64,000 nt of DNA. Source: Stagonosporopsis chrysanthemi (Eukaryota; Ascomycota; Dothideomycetes; Pleosporales; Didymellaceae). The DNA is taken from contig JAFISE010000026.1 in NCBI GenBank assembly GCA_022560025.1, forward strand, positions 186,001-250,000, given 5' to 3'. A program made the translations under genes and the position numbers. A model generated the notes under the pieces. That model was not told the DNA's origin and did not search any database. It saw only the letters and a list, made by a program, of their open reading frames with translations. Shown piece after piece: positions 45,611 through 56,944 of the stretch; positions within the stretch are counted from its first letter, which is position 1, and each line of letters starts with the position of its first letter.

Positions 45611-48157
45611 CTACACTTTCCGGCGCTTACTGGTGGTGCCCTCGTCGTCAACCTCCACCGGCGTTCCTTCACCGTGACCACGCCCACTGCCTCTACCATG
45701 CACGTTCCGCCAGCTGCTGACGCTCCTCTGCACGGATTCAAACATCTCTCGTGCGTCTTCGACAACACCGCCTTCTCCCGGGTTGAACATCATGGCATTA
45801 ACGAACATGCGCATGAGCTCCTTCTCCAACTGCGCTGGGTTGACAATAGCTTTGGGCGGCACAACGTCGCTGCTAACCGGCAGCTCAATGGTCGCGCCTG
45901 CACCGCCCGGACTACCAATTGGAGTGTCCGAGGCGGTGGCTGTAACATACTTGGCGCCGTTGGAGAGGGCCTTCTTGATCGAGGACAGGTCTGTAGGACG
46001 TTTGATTATGTCATGGTAGCCTTCTGCATCCTTGTGCTTCACCGCGTGGGCGAAGATGGAGGCATGTTTGTGAGAGGTAATATCGTCGAGCATCGTCTGG
46101 CAGGTGCGGTGGAAGTTGCGATGAGCGATAATGGTTCGGGGCGGACTGGGCGTGCCGGGCATATCCTCAGACTCTGCAAGGGAAGCCTCGCGGGCATTGC
46201 GCTTTCGTCGTGTTGATGACGGTGCTGTTGTTGGTGCCGCACCTCGTCGACGCGTGGTTATTTGTGATGGTGTATTGATAGGCTCCTCATCAATGCCATC
46301 GTCCAAAGAACCTCTGCGCTCAGTCTTGATTCTATGCCCGGCCTGGGAATCGGTGTCGGCTATTGTTTCAGTGTGTGATAGGACAGAGCGACTCCTACTG
46401 CGATCTCGAACTGACCCGCCTGCTCTCGAAGAAGCGACACTACCAGGTCTTCCAGCCTTTGCAGGCGCTTTGCGCCGCGAGCGCCCTTGTCGCGTTGCAG
46501 AATCAGGCGCCGGTACTTCCAATGAGCTATTTGGGAGAGGTGTCTCCGGGTGCACATCTTGATTTGGCGCATTTTTCTCTTCTGACGTCTTCTCAGCATC
46601 TTTCTCCTTTGCTTTGCCTTTCACTCTCGGTTTGCGTTGCGATTTAGGCTTGGATGGACTTTGTTTTGGCAAGGTCATTGGCGGAACGTCGTCAAGGGGC
46701 TCTATTGCAGGACGCGGTGTTCCAGGCGCACCTCCCGATGTGCTGAGAAGCTCGGGCTTCCAGCGGCTCTTCGCCGACTGCGGTGTGCTCAAGGCGCTCT
46801 GTGGCGAGCGGTTGTTGCGGGGTGTTGAGACTGCTTGTCGGGCTTGAACTAGATGCGGGTGCACAGGGGGGGCACCAGGTCTGTTGGCGCCAGGTGTCTG
46901 GTGATGCTGCTGCTGTTGCTGAGAAGCTGACCGCTTACTGACAGGCGTGGAGAGCTGGGGGTACTGTGGGGTCGAAATCGGAGGATGGTGAACGCGAGAG
47001 GGGTCCTGGGGTGAGACCTGGAACGGAGGCAACATGAAGCCTGCCTGAGGTGGTGGTGGCTGGCTGATGTGCTGAGGGTGCTGAGGGTGCTGTGACGGAG
47101 CAGGGTGTGGAACGTAGCCCTTCTGCTGCGATGTGTGCATACTCGGGGAATGTGGTCCCGGTGGCGGCTGAGGAAAGCGTTGGTTGGGAGGGAACTGTGG
47201 AGGGCCCCCTGGCGGACCATACTGGGGCGGACCATTGGGACCATAGGGCTGTATGGGCTGGGGCTGGTATGGCTGGCTTGGCGGCCCTTGCACCGGCGAC
47301 TGAGGATGAGCACGAGCGTGGCCTTGCTGGGGACTGGGTTGCAGTGGCTGCTGCCCCGGAGGAAAGGGAGAGAGCGTGGGATACGGAGGGCCGTTGTATG
47401 CGGTGTTCGGTGGAGGCTGCTGGAAGTGCGGCGGAGGTGGTTGATTTGGTTGTGGGCCTGGCGAGGCGGCGATTGGCTGCGATGGGCCAGACATGGGTCG
47501 TTGATCCTTCTTCTTCCTAGGAGACGTCTTGGGCACAGCCTGTCCCTGCTGCGGGGTCTGCTGCGGCCCGTCCGGTCCTCTGGCTCCATTCTGAGCGACA
47601 GCCTGTGGCGGAGGGCTCTGGGCGACGCGCGGGGACTTTTTGGTCACGCTCGGGCTGCGCGAAGATGGCGCCTTCCCGTTTGCGCGCTCTCGCAGCTGTT
47701 CGTCCCACTCGCCGTGCTCGATGCTCTGCAGCTCGCGCTGCAGCTTCTCGTAGCGCTCTTCCTCGGCGTGGATCTGGTCGACGAGCTCGTTGCGGTAGGT
47801 CGCGTACAGCTTCTCGATGAGCTTGGGCATCAGGTGGCTGTACTGGAGCGAGTCCTGGACGCTGGGCAGCACGGGAGCTGCGGCCTTTCTTTTCCGCGGG
47901 TTCTCGCCATGGTGGGCGGCGCTGTCGCTGCTCTGCTCGACGTCGAGCTCCCTCCTCAGGCGCTCCAGGTAGAAGCTGCGCAGGGCATCGGGGCTCAGAC
48001 GGCCGCTCTGGAAGAAGCGGTGGCCAGTGATGTCCGGGTTGGCCTTCAGCAGCTCCGAGGTCTTGCTGAAGGCGGCCGAGGTCACGCCATAGGTGGCGAG
48101 GCACTGGAAGAGGAGGAGCGACTCGAGGGTGGTGTAGGCCGAGACGCTGGCCGTCAT
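45611..48157 (-). CDS. BRD8/Bdc1-like bromodomain protein, probable NuA4 acetyltransferase subunit
   Basis: A nuclear bromodomain protein resembling animal BRD8 and fission yeast Bdc1, both NuA4 histone acetyltransferase components. One uninterrupted exon encodes 848 residues from the ATG at 48157 (MTASVSAYTTLESLLLFQCL). The open frame continues upstream to 48718, but the translated extension is Arg/Cys-rich and looks non-coding. The N-terminal part has a Myb-like start (LLKANPDITGHRFFQSGRLS) and a coiled coil (ELVDQIHAEEERYEKLQREL, then QSIEHGEWDEQL) that resembles BRD8. Residues about 200-640 are Pro/Gln-rich and disordered. The bromodomain spans about 674-815, with YHDIIKRPTDLSSIKKAL and the acetyl-lysine-binding Asn in MMFNPGEGG; it contains an insertion of about 35 residues before the last helices. 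The subunit assignment is inference from domain order. Confidence 0.82.
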   Translation of the reverse strand: MTASVSAYTTLESLLLFQCLATYGVTSAAFSKTSELLKANPDITGHRFFQSGRLSPDALRSFYLERLRRELDVEQSSDSAAHHGENPRKRKAAAPVLPSVQDSLQYSHLMPKLIEKLYATYRNELVDQIHAEEERYEKLQRELQSIEHGEWDEQLRERANGKAPSSRSPSVTKKSPRVAQSPPPQAVAQNGARGPDGPQQTPQQGQAVPKTSPRKKKDQRPMSGPSQPIAASPGPQPNQPPPPHFQQPPPNTAYNGPPYPTLSPFPPGQQPLQPSPQQGHARAHPQSPVQGPPSQPYQPQPIQPYGPNGPPQYGPPGGPPQFPPNQRFPQPPPGPHSPSMHTSQQKGYVPHPAPSQHPQHPQHISQPPPPQAGFMLPPFQVSPQDPSRVHHPPISTPQYPQLSTPVSKRSASQQQQQHHQTPGANRPGAPPVHPHLVQARQAVSTPRNNRSPQSALSTPQSAKSRWKPELLSTSGGAPGTPRPAIEPLDDVPPMTLPKQSPSKPKSQRKPRVKGKAKEKDAEKTSEEKNAPNQDVHPETPLPNSSLEVPAPDSATRQGRSRRKAPAKAGRPGSVASSRAGGSVRDRSRSRSVLSHTETIADTDSQAGHRIKTERRGSLDDGIDEEPINTPSQITTRRRGAAPTTAPSSTRRKRNAREASLAESEDMPGTPSPPRTIIAHRNFHRTCQTMLDDITSHKHASIFAHAVKHKDAEGYHDIIKRPTDLSSIKKALSNGAKYVTATASDTPIGSPGGAGATIELPVSSDVVPPKAIVNPAQLEKELMRMFVNAMMFNPGEGGVVEDAREMFESVQRSVSSWRNVHGRGSGRGHGEGTPVEVDDEGTTSKRRKV

Positions 48158-49043
48158 GCCCCGGGCGAGGTGTGCGGCGGCGGGGGCGCGCGGCGAGCGG
48201 ACGGGCTGGGGCGGGATGGGAGCCAGCGCGACGGGGGACGGCTTCACGAGGGGCAGGCAGGCATCGCAGGGCGGCGGGCAGATGGGCGCGTCACGTGAGC
48301 GCGGGCGCGGCGATGGCGGATGGCGGATGGCGGGCAGCGGATAGAGTGGAGCGCGTGGTGATGAAAAGACGGCGATGCGGCCTCTTGGTGTTGCGGCGCA
48401 AAGCAGCCCACAATCGGCAGCCGCTGGGCGGGCACGCGGGCCTGTGCAACGGCCGCCAATCGGCACGCAGGACGCGCTCGGGGGGGCGGGCGTTCGAGAC
48501 GCGCTGCAGCGGGAGCGGGCGACGGGCAGCTGCACTCTGCCTAGGGCGGCAGCACGTCGCGTCGTCGCCCGTCGTCGCCAGGGCACGTCGTCAGGGTTGC
48601 GTCGCCAGCATCGCCAGCATCGCCAGCATCGCCGCGCGCGGTGCCGCTGTGGTGCAGCGCAGCAGACGCAGCGCCGGCGGCGTGCGCCTGCCATCTCCCA
48701 GCACGGCTGCTGCCCCAAGCTGAGTGCTCCACATGCGATCAGCGCTGGCTACCCCTTTCCGCAGATTAATCACTGCCATTGCTCAATTTCCAGCACAGGA
48801 CCCCTTCTTCATGCCCCATCACCGTCACGCCCTCTGAAACGTCCCCGCGTGCAAACATATAACCCACTGGCTGCTGAGCACTCCCGCTGCGCCCACTGCT
48901 CCTCTCCATCTCCATCTCCATCTCCATCTCATCTCATCTCATCTCCTCGCTCCACTCTTGTGTCGTCGCCCGCACCGACACCGCCCGTCCGCCTCACCGT
49001 CCCTGTCCCAATCCACCCAAGCTCGCCCTCCCCGCGTCTCACC
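48158..49043. promoter_or_regulatory. GC-rich divergent promoter region
   Basis: About 0.9 kb between the bromodomain gene (-) and the small coiled-coil gene (+). It is GC-rich and contains two short tandem repeats: CGCCAGCAT x3 at about 48603-48632 and CTCCAT/CTCAT repeats at about 48902-48945. It should serve both promoters. Confidence 0.5.
48902..48945. repeat. (CTCCAT)n/(CTCAT)n pyrimidine-rich tandem repeat
   Basis: CTCCAT repeated about four times then CTCAT repeated about three times, about 100 bases before the start at 49044, so probably promoter or leader. Confidence 0.85.
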
Positions 49044-49624
49044 ATGCAGAACCAGACCTCCGTGCAGGATCCTGACGCCGGCTGGAAGCCAAACAACCGC
49101 CCTCAGTCGTATGATCACCCGCTAGCATAGCGCCCGCCCAGTCTGACAGCTGCAGCACCGTTGCCCGCAACTTCATGGACGAGCTCGACACTCTGTTCAA
49201 CCTCGACAGCAGCCTCGATAGCAGCCTCGACAGCAGCCTCGACAGCAGCCTCGACACCCTCGACAAGACCATCAACGAAAAGTATGTCCTGTCCAAGCCG
49301 TTTTGGAATGCTCCAGCTGACACCCGTCCGGGAAGCAAGCCGTCAACACACAAGCACAGGAACTCGAGGCCCTGCAAAGGAGGCTGCGAGAGGCCGAGGA
49401 GCGACTGAGCCGGGCCACCGGCAGCTCGCCGTCCAAGAAGGACACGGCCGTCTTCCCCACCAAGGACACTGCTCCAGCCAACAGCTCGCTGGCCGCAAGG
49501 CACCCACAGACAATGGACATCCCGGGTACGCTGCCCACCATACACACCCACACACACACTTCGCATGCTAATCCCCGCAGAACGACCACACTCGGCCCAT
49601 TCGCGCGCCAGCGTCAAGGTCTAG
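49044..49624 (+). CDS. Small coiled-coil protein with tandem LDSS repeat, unassigned
   Basis: No named family recognised. Proposed exons are 49044-49108, 49156-49285, 49336-49525 and 49581-49624, giving 142 residues. Exon 1 encodes MQNQTSVQDPDAGWKPNNRP; exon 2 NFMDELDTLFNLD and then four LDSS units; exon 3 QAVNTQAQELEALQRRLREA, a clear coiled coil, then SSPSKKDTAVFPTKD; exon 4 ERPHSAHSRASVKV and the stop. The exon 1/2 and 3/4 joins have good signals. The exon 2/3 join is weak: the strong GTATGT donor at 49282 does not restore the coiled-coil frame, whereas a GTCCTG donor at 49286 with the AAG acceptor at 49335 does. Either the weak donor is used or the frame is broken. Divergent partner of the bromodomain gene. 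Confidence 0.6.
49208..49257 (+). repeat. 12-bp tandem repeat coding for LDSS
   Basis: Four near-identical 12-base units (AGCAGCCTCGAC type) within exon 2 of the small coiled-coil gene. The multiple-of-three unit keeps the frame. Confidence 0.85.
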
Positions 49625-50152
49625 ATGACCAGCGTCTCTTAGTCCGACATACCCCAGACTCGTGCAGCTGCAAACATTAGCGAGCCTGACCGGACACTAC
49701 ATTCTTTAATCCACCAAGACCTCATCATTTCCTGGAGGCAGACCATTTTTGCATTTGCATTCAATTCAGCCCACGGTTGGCTTGTATGTTTTGGGGAAGG
49801 CGCATCCATAGACTTTGCGTGGTGTAGAAGCAACTCACCATATCACATTTACCTCGCATGCGTGTCAGACGGTCACCTTCGCATCGTGAACCTCGGCTTG
49901 CCAAGGACTTCCAGGCAGAGAGACTTTGTTTGACCTGCAAACAACCTGCCAAGTCTCTGTCAGCCTTGTTGGACGCCTCGTATGTTCATTGCCAAGTCCG
50001 TCGACGCGTCTTGTCACGGCAGCCTACACCTCACCATTCCTACTTTGCCCACTCGACTCATCGTTCACCTCAACGAGACCGCAACAACCAGCGGTTTTCC
50101 AAAGGCACTGGCGACATGTTGCGTTCGCCATCGTGAACGGTGCATCACTACA
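49625..50152. other. Spacer between coiled-coil gene and F-box-like gene
   Basis: About 0.5 kb. The frame of the downstream gene is open from 49982, but translation there lacks the character of the protein; it is treated as leader. Confidence 0.45.
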
Positions 50153-51914
50153 ATGCCAACACTGCTGTCGCTGCCAGCGGAGCTCGTACGCGAGATCCTA
50201 GGCCACATACAACCCCTGACTGCACTCCACAAATCCGACATTCCCGAAGAGGACAGATGGGACATCCGGCATTGGGCTCGTACAATTACTGCCGTTGCGC
50301 GAACTTGCCACCACCTACGTGATATCGCTGTACCACTGCTATACAGCCGGTATGAAAGTGCATTCCATAGTCCTAGCCTCCATTTCATCGACCGGTTGAC
50401 CACCGGGTCTGCTCTACACCGCGGCTTGAGGCACATTGCGGTCCGCAGTAACGGCGAAACCAGCGACAAGTATACGCCCCCACAAGAGCGAATTGCACAT
50501 TATCATGCTTGGGCAGATGTCTCTGACTTGGAGCCCTATGGGATCAGTGAAACGCACAAGCTCACTGCCGAAGATGCAGGACAAATTGAGCTCTGGCGAC
50601 TGATCTCGAGGGCACCAAATTTGGCGTCGTTGCACGTTACAGCGTACAATTGGCTGGAAAAACCCGACCACAACCCCAGCCGGCCGCCCATGTGGTTGTT
50701 GCCTATTCTCTCAGCAGCCCGAGATATTCCAGTAAACCCGCACTACAACGGCTGGTTTCAGAAGCTGCACGATCTGAACATTAACTTGCTGGGTAAATGT
50801 GGCACATGGCTTGTTCACCTCTTCTCCCTACCAGGCGTGCAAACTTTGTGCCTTCAGTCCATGGGAAGCTACCCACTGGAAGACTGGGCCACCACCTTGA
50901 CCTGGCCAGAAACCACGGCGACATCTAGTGTCCAGAGTCTCAGCTTCGGGAATGTGGCCGCTCCTGCCAATGTCATAGTGAAAATGATTGGTTATTGCAA
51001 GACACTCGAGTCGTTCAAGTGTGATCGCGCCTATGAGAAGCACGTCAGGGGATTTGCAGACGCAAGGGAATGGTGTGTTGACATCTTGGATGGTCTGCAG
51101 CTCCACAAGGAAACGCTTCTGTCCTTGACTCTTTTTCCTTGTGATAGACTTGCGTCACCATACCTAACCAGGGAGTATAAACGCCTCGAAGGCCTTCAGA
51201 CTCTAGACGCTCTAGAATTCCTCAACATTCCATGGCGTGCCCTCATGGGATCTCCCGAATGCTTTCAAGACGAGCAAAACAAATGGGAATCCATGCGCTA
51301 CTGGCAATATCCGATGCTGCGCGAGGTCCTGCCAAAAAATCTGCTACACCTCAAGACTACGATCAGCGATTCTGAATTGCTGAACAGCTTCGGCATTGAA
51401 GAAGCCTTGTGCGGCGGTCTTCCCCCCGCCAAATGGGAAGACGATGCTCTGCTCCTGAAGAGCATTGACTTTACCTACGACCACGCGCATTACAACAAGC
51501 CTTTACCCATGAAGTTTTGGCACGTTCAAGACGCCTTCCGCCGAGCTGGATGCACTTTTACTTACAAGTTCAAGCTGGATCCTTTGGATTTCAGTAAGCA
51601 GAGTAACAGAGCGGATGCATGATTGTTCTAACGTGTAAACAGTATGGAACAGTGGCGCTGGCCTTGAGATGGAATTTATGGACCTGGCAGAGACATTGGC
51701 CAGGGAAGATCTCCCAGGAATACAGATAGCGTTGCGTTGCGACGCCCCAGGGCTGGCCCGGAGGGTCATGGAATGCTTGGGGCTGGAGAAGGAGTGGCTC
51801 GATACCGAAGAAGCCAAGAAATTCTTGTTTGGGGAGAAGGTCGACTTTGATTTCCGGAACTGGTGGGAGGAGACTACTAGCCCCGAGCACGCCGAGTCTG
51901 AAACAGTCGAATAG
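50153..51914 (+). CDS. F-box-like protein of unknown target
   Basis: A probable F-box protein, the substrate-recognition part of an SCF ubiquitin ligase. Two exons (50153-51593, 51643-51914; 49-base intron with a TCTAAC branch) give 570 residues. The start at 50153 gives MPTLLSLPAELVREILGHIQ, the Leu-Pro-x-Glu-Leu opening of fungal F-box domains, and ARTCHHLRDIAVPLLYSRYE completes it. The frame is open further upstream, but the F-box is expected at the N-terminus. The rest has scattered leucine-rich segments (LASLHVTAYNWL, TLESFKCDRAYE, LLSLTLFPCDRL, LDALEFLNIPWRAL), consistent with a degenerate substrate-binding region. The second exon adds LEMEFMDLAETLAREDLPG and FDFRNWWEETTSPE. Such F-box genes are numerous and variable in these fungi. 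Confidence 0.78.
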
Positions 51915-53554
51915 AACAGGGCAAGTTGTGTGAGGCGAGTTAGAGATTTGTAAAGCTGCAGTGCGTTTTTGGTTTGGTTATAGAATGCATGCTGGATCAA
52001 GACTCTCTTTGTCCTGTGGACTTCCACTTTGATTGAGGAGAAATAGAACAAGAAAATGCGACTTGAACTCAAGAAGTTGAAAAGGAAATCACGGGTCCTG
52101 AATGTCTTCCAACTTTGCAAAGCGATTCAAGACCATGGCCTGAACGGTGCGGAGTGTGCACAGGAGAGTGGAATGTCTTGCATGGCTTGAAGCGATGACA
52201 ACGGCAGTGAACAACTGTACAGTAGCGAATTGTAGAAGCTATCGTTCCCAAGAACGATCGCTCAAAGAAAACGAGCTTCCCCGTACAACAGCAGATTCAG
52301 ACTTTCACCATGCCAATACCTACATTGCTATCGAGACGACATCTTAGCACATCACAAATTTGGCCTCTTCCCCTCGTATCGCCGCCTCCTGCAGGTACAC
52401 ATTACCCAGCCGCCTCCACCCCTCCACAAGGCTGCAGTCCGGCACTCAGCACACCGGCATACCTACATATGCACTCACACTCGCAGCCACACATTGCATA
52501 TCCACACGATCGAGCGCGTAGCAGGACAGAGACTAGAGCGTGCCTGGTCCAGGGTCTTGGCCGCTGGTGGGTGCAGTAGAGGCGGTGGTGGTGGGGGCAT
52601 GGGCCGTAGGGCTGGCGCTTAGAGGTGACGCTTACAGAAAACCCTCACCGACGGGATGATTACTTATGTCATGGAGGGGCGCGCGGCGAAGACCTTGATG
52701 GGTTAGGTGTTGCGGCGGGGACAGTACGGTGTGCGGTGTGCTGAGTTGGAATGCGCGACGCGAGTGACTTGTGATTTGAGAGAGAACGCGCATTGTAGCG
52801 ATGGACCATGGGATGGAAGGGCATCTGCATGCAAGCCGAACAACCAAGAAACCGTCAAGTGCTGCATCTCGTAACTGTATGGTGCATCTTGGCCTTCAGG
52901 ATGCATTCGCTGCCCTCGCCACCTGCTGTGCCGTACGCTTCGTGCCCTGCCGTGCACGGGACGGATGAGGCAGGAGCCGCCAGCCCGGAGCTTTCGTGAT
53001 CCTTTAAAGTTGACATCTCTCATCGCCGTATCAAGGAAACGAACCGCAAAAGCAGAAGATTGATGGAAGCTTCACAACCTACCACCGCACATCAACGGGC
53101 TAGCAAAAGCTTGATTGCAAATTAGTCGGATTGGGATGGTGGGCGCTTACAGGGCGATCGTCAACCACTCAAGCCTTGCGACACCCGTGGCAACCCCGCT
53201 CCACATGTCTTCTGCCCATGCATCGTCTGCACTCCTCCAGTCAGTGCACTGCGATCCCAATTCTCCAATTCGCCGGCCGTCAAGTCATGCGAACCGGAGC
53301 CGGCCCAGTTAGGGGCTCCGCAGCATGGCCCTGAGCCTAAGCTCGACATGCATCTAACGGCTGTGATTCGACTGCACGCCCACGAGGTGGCTGATCTGTC
53401 TCTCTGTCGCATTCTCGCCCAGACCGCCATCACCTTGAAACGGACCCGTGAGCAGATTCTCAGCTTCTGAGATGAGATGACGGTGCTTGCTGCGCCGTGG
53501 ACCGCGCGCAGAGTCGAACGCGCACTGCAGTTGTTGCACGGATTCTCGGAATAG

Positions 53555-53568
53555 CCCCCCCCCCCCCC
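53555..53568. repeat. Poly-C tract
   Basis: A run of 14 C residues in non-coding DNA. Confidence 0.9.
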
Positions 53569-54266
53569 TTGCGTGGACAGCGCATGCTCTTCTGCAAGAT
53601 GCGAGGCACGGATCGAGGTCGACGTCCCGCAGCACTCGGCAACGCCATCCGCTTAGAAGGTTTACCTGCGGTGCTTCTGCCCTGGCGGACGTTCTAGCCC
53701 TATTGGCGTATTTCACATTTTCCAGCCAGTCACAGCAGTCATCACGCTTGATGCACATGCTCGACGCAGCATTTGAGATATGAATCGCCAGCACAGTCCG
53801 CGAACGTGATAGTGCTTCACTGCGTCGGTTCCTCTTCGAGCACCCCTGTCGGATATCGCTATCACACCTTGGCCCAATAGCGCGGACCGCTGTGAGCGGT
53901 AGAATTAGATTCGCCATTTGCTGCCACGATACGGATGTCCTGAACCCTGCGTGTGACGCTTTCTCTACCTAGTGCGGAACCTCAGCATCACATAAGGTTG
54001 CTGCTTACGCACGTTACCTGATTGTTGTTGACGGAAAACGGTTTGCGGTTTTCGGTCTCTTCATCCTGCAGCTCGATCCGGCAAGAAGCTCCAGTAAGGT
54101 ACACAGATGAAGGGTTGGATTCTCCGACTGCAACACGGACGCCACGCAGGTATCGATCGGTTACACGACACGGCGAATCTGGTTCGCTGCCGTGCCTTGA
54201 CACCGCATGAACACAACGGACGCTACTCCACGCTCGTACCCATGTAGAAACGAGATCTCGGCTCCT

Positions 54267-54273
54267 CTATAAG
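54267..54273 (+). promoter_or_regulatory. TATA-like box of the ferric reductase gene
   Basis: CTATAAG lies 120-126 bases upstream of the ATG at 54393, similar in spacing to the box before the permease at 2352. Resemblance only. Confidence 0.3.
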
Positions 54274-54392
54274 CAATCGCTGTCCCAACCTCGCCGCCTA
54301 CTGGATCTGGCCAATTTGCTCTGTGACCCAGCTTTTGCTGGCAGCAGTTTACGAGCTTTAAGCTCTTGCATGCACGCACACCGACGACCAAA

Positions 54393-56944
54393 ATGCCGGC
54401 AATATCAGATGCTGTGCTGGGCCATGCAAGCGTGGCTTTGGCTCAGTTCGGGATACACGCGCAACGCGATGTCACAAATGTCCTCTCTTCGCTTGTGCGA
54501 CGGATACATATACCATTCAACAGCACAAGTCCACCGGGCCTGATCGAAGCCAACACAGTGGATCCCTGGAGCAAAAGCGGAAAATACGCACTCGCATACG
54601 TCTACTTCTGCATACCACTGCTCGTCATCACTGCGCTCATGCGATACTACCACCTATTCACGGACAAGATCCGGACCGCACTGCACCAAGAAGAGGTATT
54701 ACAGTCCTCAACGACGTCCTCCCCCGACACAGACTACGAGATGTCGGTGCTCTATACTGACAAGTCTACTATGAAGTTCTTTCCTCGAGAGGGTCCGTTG
54801 CCGAGTGGGCCCAAGACGCAGTCGAGTGTCTCTTCTGTGGGACCCATCAACAACATGGTGGCCCTCTTCCGTTTCATTTTCTACCGCCCGCTTCGGCAAA
54901 TCAACGTCCGCAAGGGCTGGAGGCCGATTGTGTTTCCTTCCCTGAGCATCATTGTCGTTGTGTTTCTCGCGTTCGCACTGGGGGTATTGTACTGCTGTTT
55001 GCCTCAGCCGCTGTTTTGGAAGAGCATGGCCTATGGCTCGCCACCTCTTGCCATTCGCGCCGGAATGATGGCCGTTGCTCTGCTGCCGTGGATTGTTGCG
55101 CTGTCTACGAAAGCCAACCTCATCACCATGGTGACTGGTATCAGCCACGAGAGGTTGAACGTGCTGCATAGATGGGCCGCCTACTTGTGTCTCGTGCTCA
55201 GCATCTTGCACACGGTACCCTTCTATATCACTCCGATCTGGGAGAAGGGTGCGCGGAAGGTTTTCGAGAGCTTTTTCGCACAGGAGGGCTTCTACGCATA
55301 TGGTACTGGTAAGTGCGACTGCGACTGCCTTCTGCGCATCCGGAATATATCGGCTAATGAATCCCAGGCGTTGCTGCTCTTGTGCCCCTTTGCTTCCTGT
55401 GTACACATTCTGTCGCGCCCCTCCGCCACCGAATGTACGAGCTCTTCGTCGCCCTGCATGTTCCAGTCGCAATTGTATTCCTGGGCATGATGTTCTGGCA
55501 CTGCAACAACTACCTCACGTCCTGGCACTACCTATTCTCCACGCTCGCCATCTGGCTCCTGTCCTACTTCATGCGCCTGTTCTACCTCAACTGGACTAAC
55601 CCGTTCCGCCTGTCGTGGCTCATTGGCGACGAAGCGGCCGTGACCCTCATGCCGGAGAATGCGGTCAAGATTACAATCCCCACGCAGACGAAATGGAGGC
55701 CTGGGCAGTATGTGTACTTGCGAATGCCCGGTATTTCGGTGTTCGAGAACCACCCATTTACAATCGCATCGCTATGCGACGACGACTTTCCGTCGGAATA
55801 CGGCGAGGGCTACAAGGATATGGTTCTCGTCTTTCGACCGTTTGGTGGCTTTACGAAGAAAGTTGTTGAGAGCGCCTTGACACACGGCCCCTGGCACACA
55901 TATCGCGCTTTTGTAGACGGCCCGTACGGGGGCATGCAAAGACGCATCGAAGCTTTTGACGATGTTGTTCTCATCGCTGGTGGCAGCGGGATCACTGCAA
56001 TAATCTCACAGCTACTCTGCCTGATCAAGAAGATGCGCGACGGCAAAGCCGTAACGCGCAAAATCCACGTCATCTGGGCACTGAAGCGCCCGGAGACGAT
56101 GGAGTGGTTCAAGGAGGAACTGCGGATTTGCAGAGAATTTGCGCCACCGGAGACCGTGGAGTGCCAGTTCTACATCACAGCAGCAAAGCGAATGGTTGGC
56201 GGTGGACTCGTCAGTGCAAAGACACCCACACGCCCTGTCTCCATGTTCTTCCATGACAAGGTTAACGATGCGTTCCAAAACATTGCCGACCACCGTCTCT
56301 CCGGCATGTCCGGTATCTCCTCCAAGCGCCACTCCGCTCTGATCCGCGACGAAGCCCAAGGCGACGCCGAGAAGGAGAAGGAACTCCGCCGTGAGGACGA
56401 AGACCACATCGCCGCACTCCCACAAGCCCACCTCCGCCACCTCGCACCACCCCGCCCCAGCTACCAGAGCGCCCACTCCTCCCAGTCCGCAGACACCGAC
56501 TCCATCAACCCCGCCCCACACCCCATCGCCGCCCGCCGCGCAGACCGCAACCTATCCCTCGACATCTCGCAAGCCATCCGCGCCGGCTCGGGCGCCATCA
56601 ACCCAGACGTATACGACACCAGCGCGTCCCCGCAGGTGCAAGGCTTCGACTTTGGGTTCCCCTCCACGCCCACCGAGTTCCAGAAGAACCTGATGCGCTT
56701 CGCGTTCCTGCCCGCGGCGGTCAAGAAGAAAGACGGCTGGAGCACCGAGTACGGACGCCCTGATATTCCGTTCCTGCTCAAGGGGCTGAGCCGCAATTTC
56801 GGGCGCAGGACGTGTGTGTTCATCTGCGGCCCGCCCAGTATGCGGGTCAGTGTTAGTGAGACGGTGGCCGAGTTGCAGAGGAGTGTTTGGAGTGATAGTG
56901 GGCGGGATGAGATTTTTTTGCATGCGGAGAATTATGCGCTGTAG
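54393..56944 (+). CDS. Fre-type ferric/cupric reductase transmembrane component
   Basis: A plasma-membrane flavocytochrome that moves electrons from NADPH through FAD and two haems to extracellular Fe3+ or Cu2+. Two exons (54393-55308, 55368-56944; 59-base intron) give 830 residues. The N-terminus carries a hydrophobic span (ALAYVYFCIPLLVITALM). The ferric-reductase domain has the bis-haem histidines in LHRWAAYLCLVLSILHTV and in ALHVPVAIVFLGMMFWHCNN. FAD binding is shown by ENHPFTIAS, NADPH binding by LIAGGSGITAI, and the C-terminal CGPPSM motif is present. Between the NADPH motif and CGPPSM there is a long low-complexity insertion (about residues 560-700) rich in Ser, Ala, Pro and His. The ATG at 54393 is the first in frame; an upstream in-frame TTG is not used. 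Confidence 0.94.

Larger units (their letters stand above)
51915..54392. other. Intergenic region upstream of ferric reductase
   Basis: About 2.5 kb with no supportable gene on either strand. A poly-C tract of 14 lies at 53555-53568. A CTATAAG box at 54267-54273 is about 120 bases before the reductase start. Confidence 0.45.

Noticed and set aside
48158..48718. N-terminal extension of the bromodomain protein
   Set aside because: The extra 187 codons are Arg/Cys/Ala-rich from GC-rich promoter DNA, and the conserved-looking start is the ATG at 48157.
49044..49132. Single-exon reading of the small coiled-coil gene ending at the TAG at 49129
   Set aside because: A GTATGA donor at 49109 and a CTGAC branch lead into the MDELD exon, so the stop is intronic.
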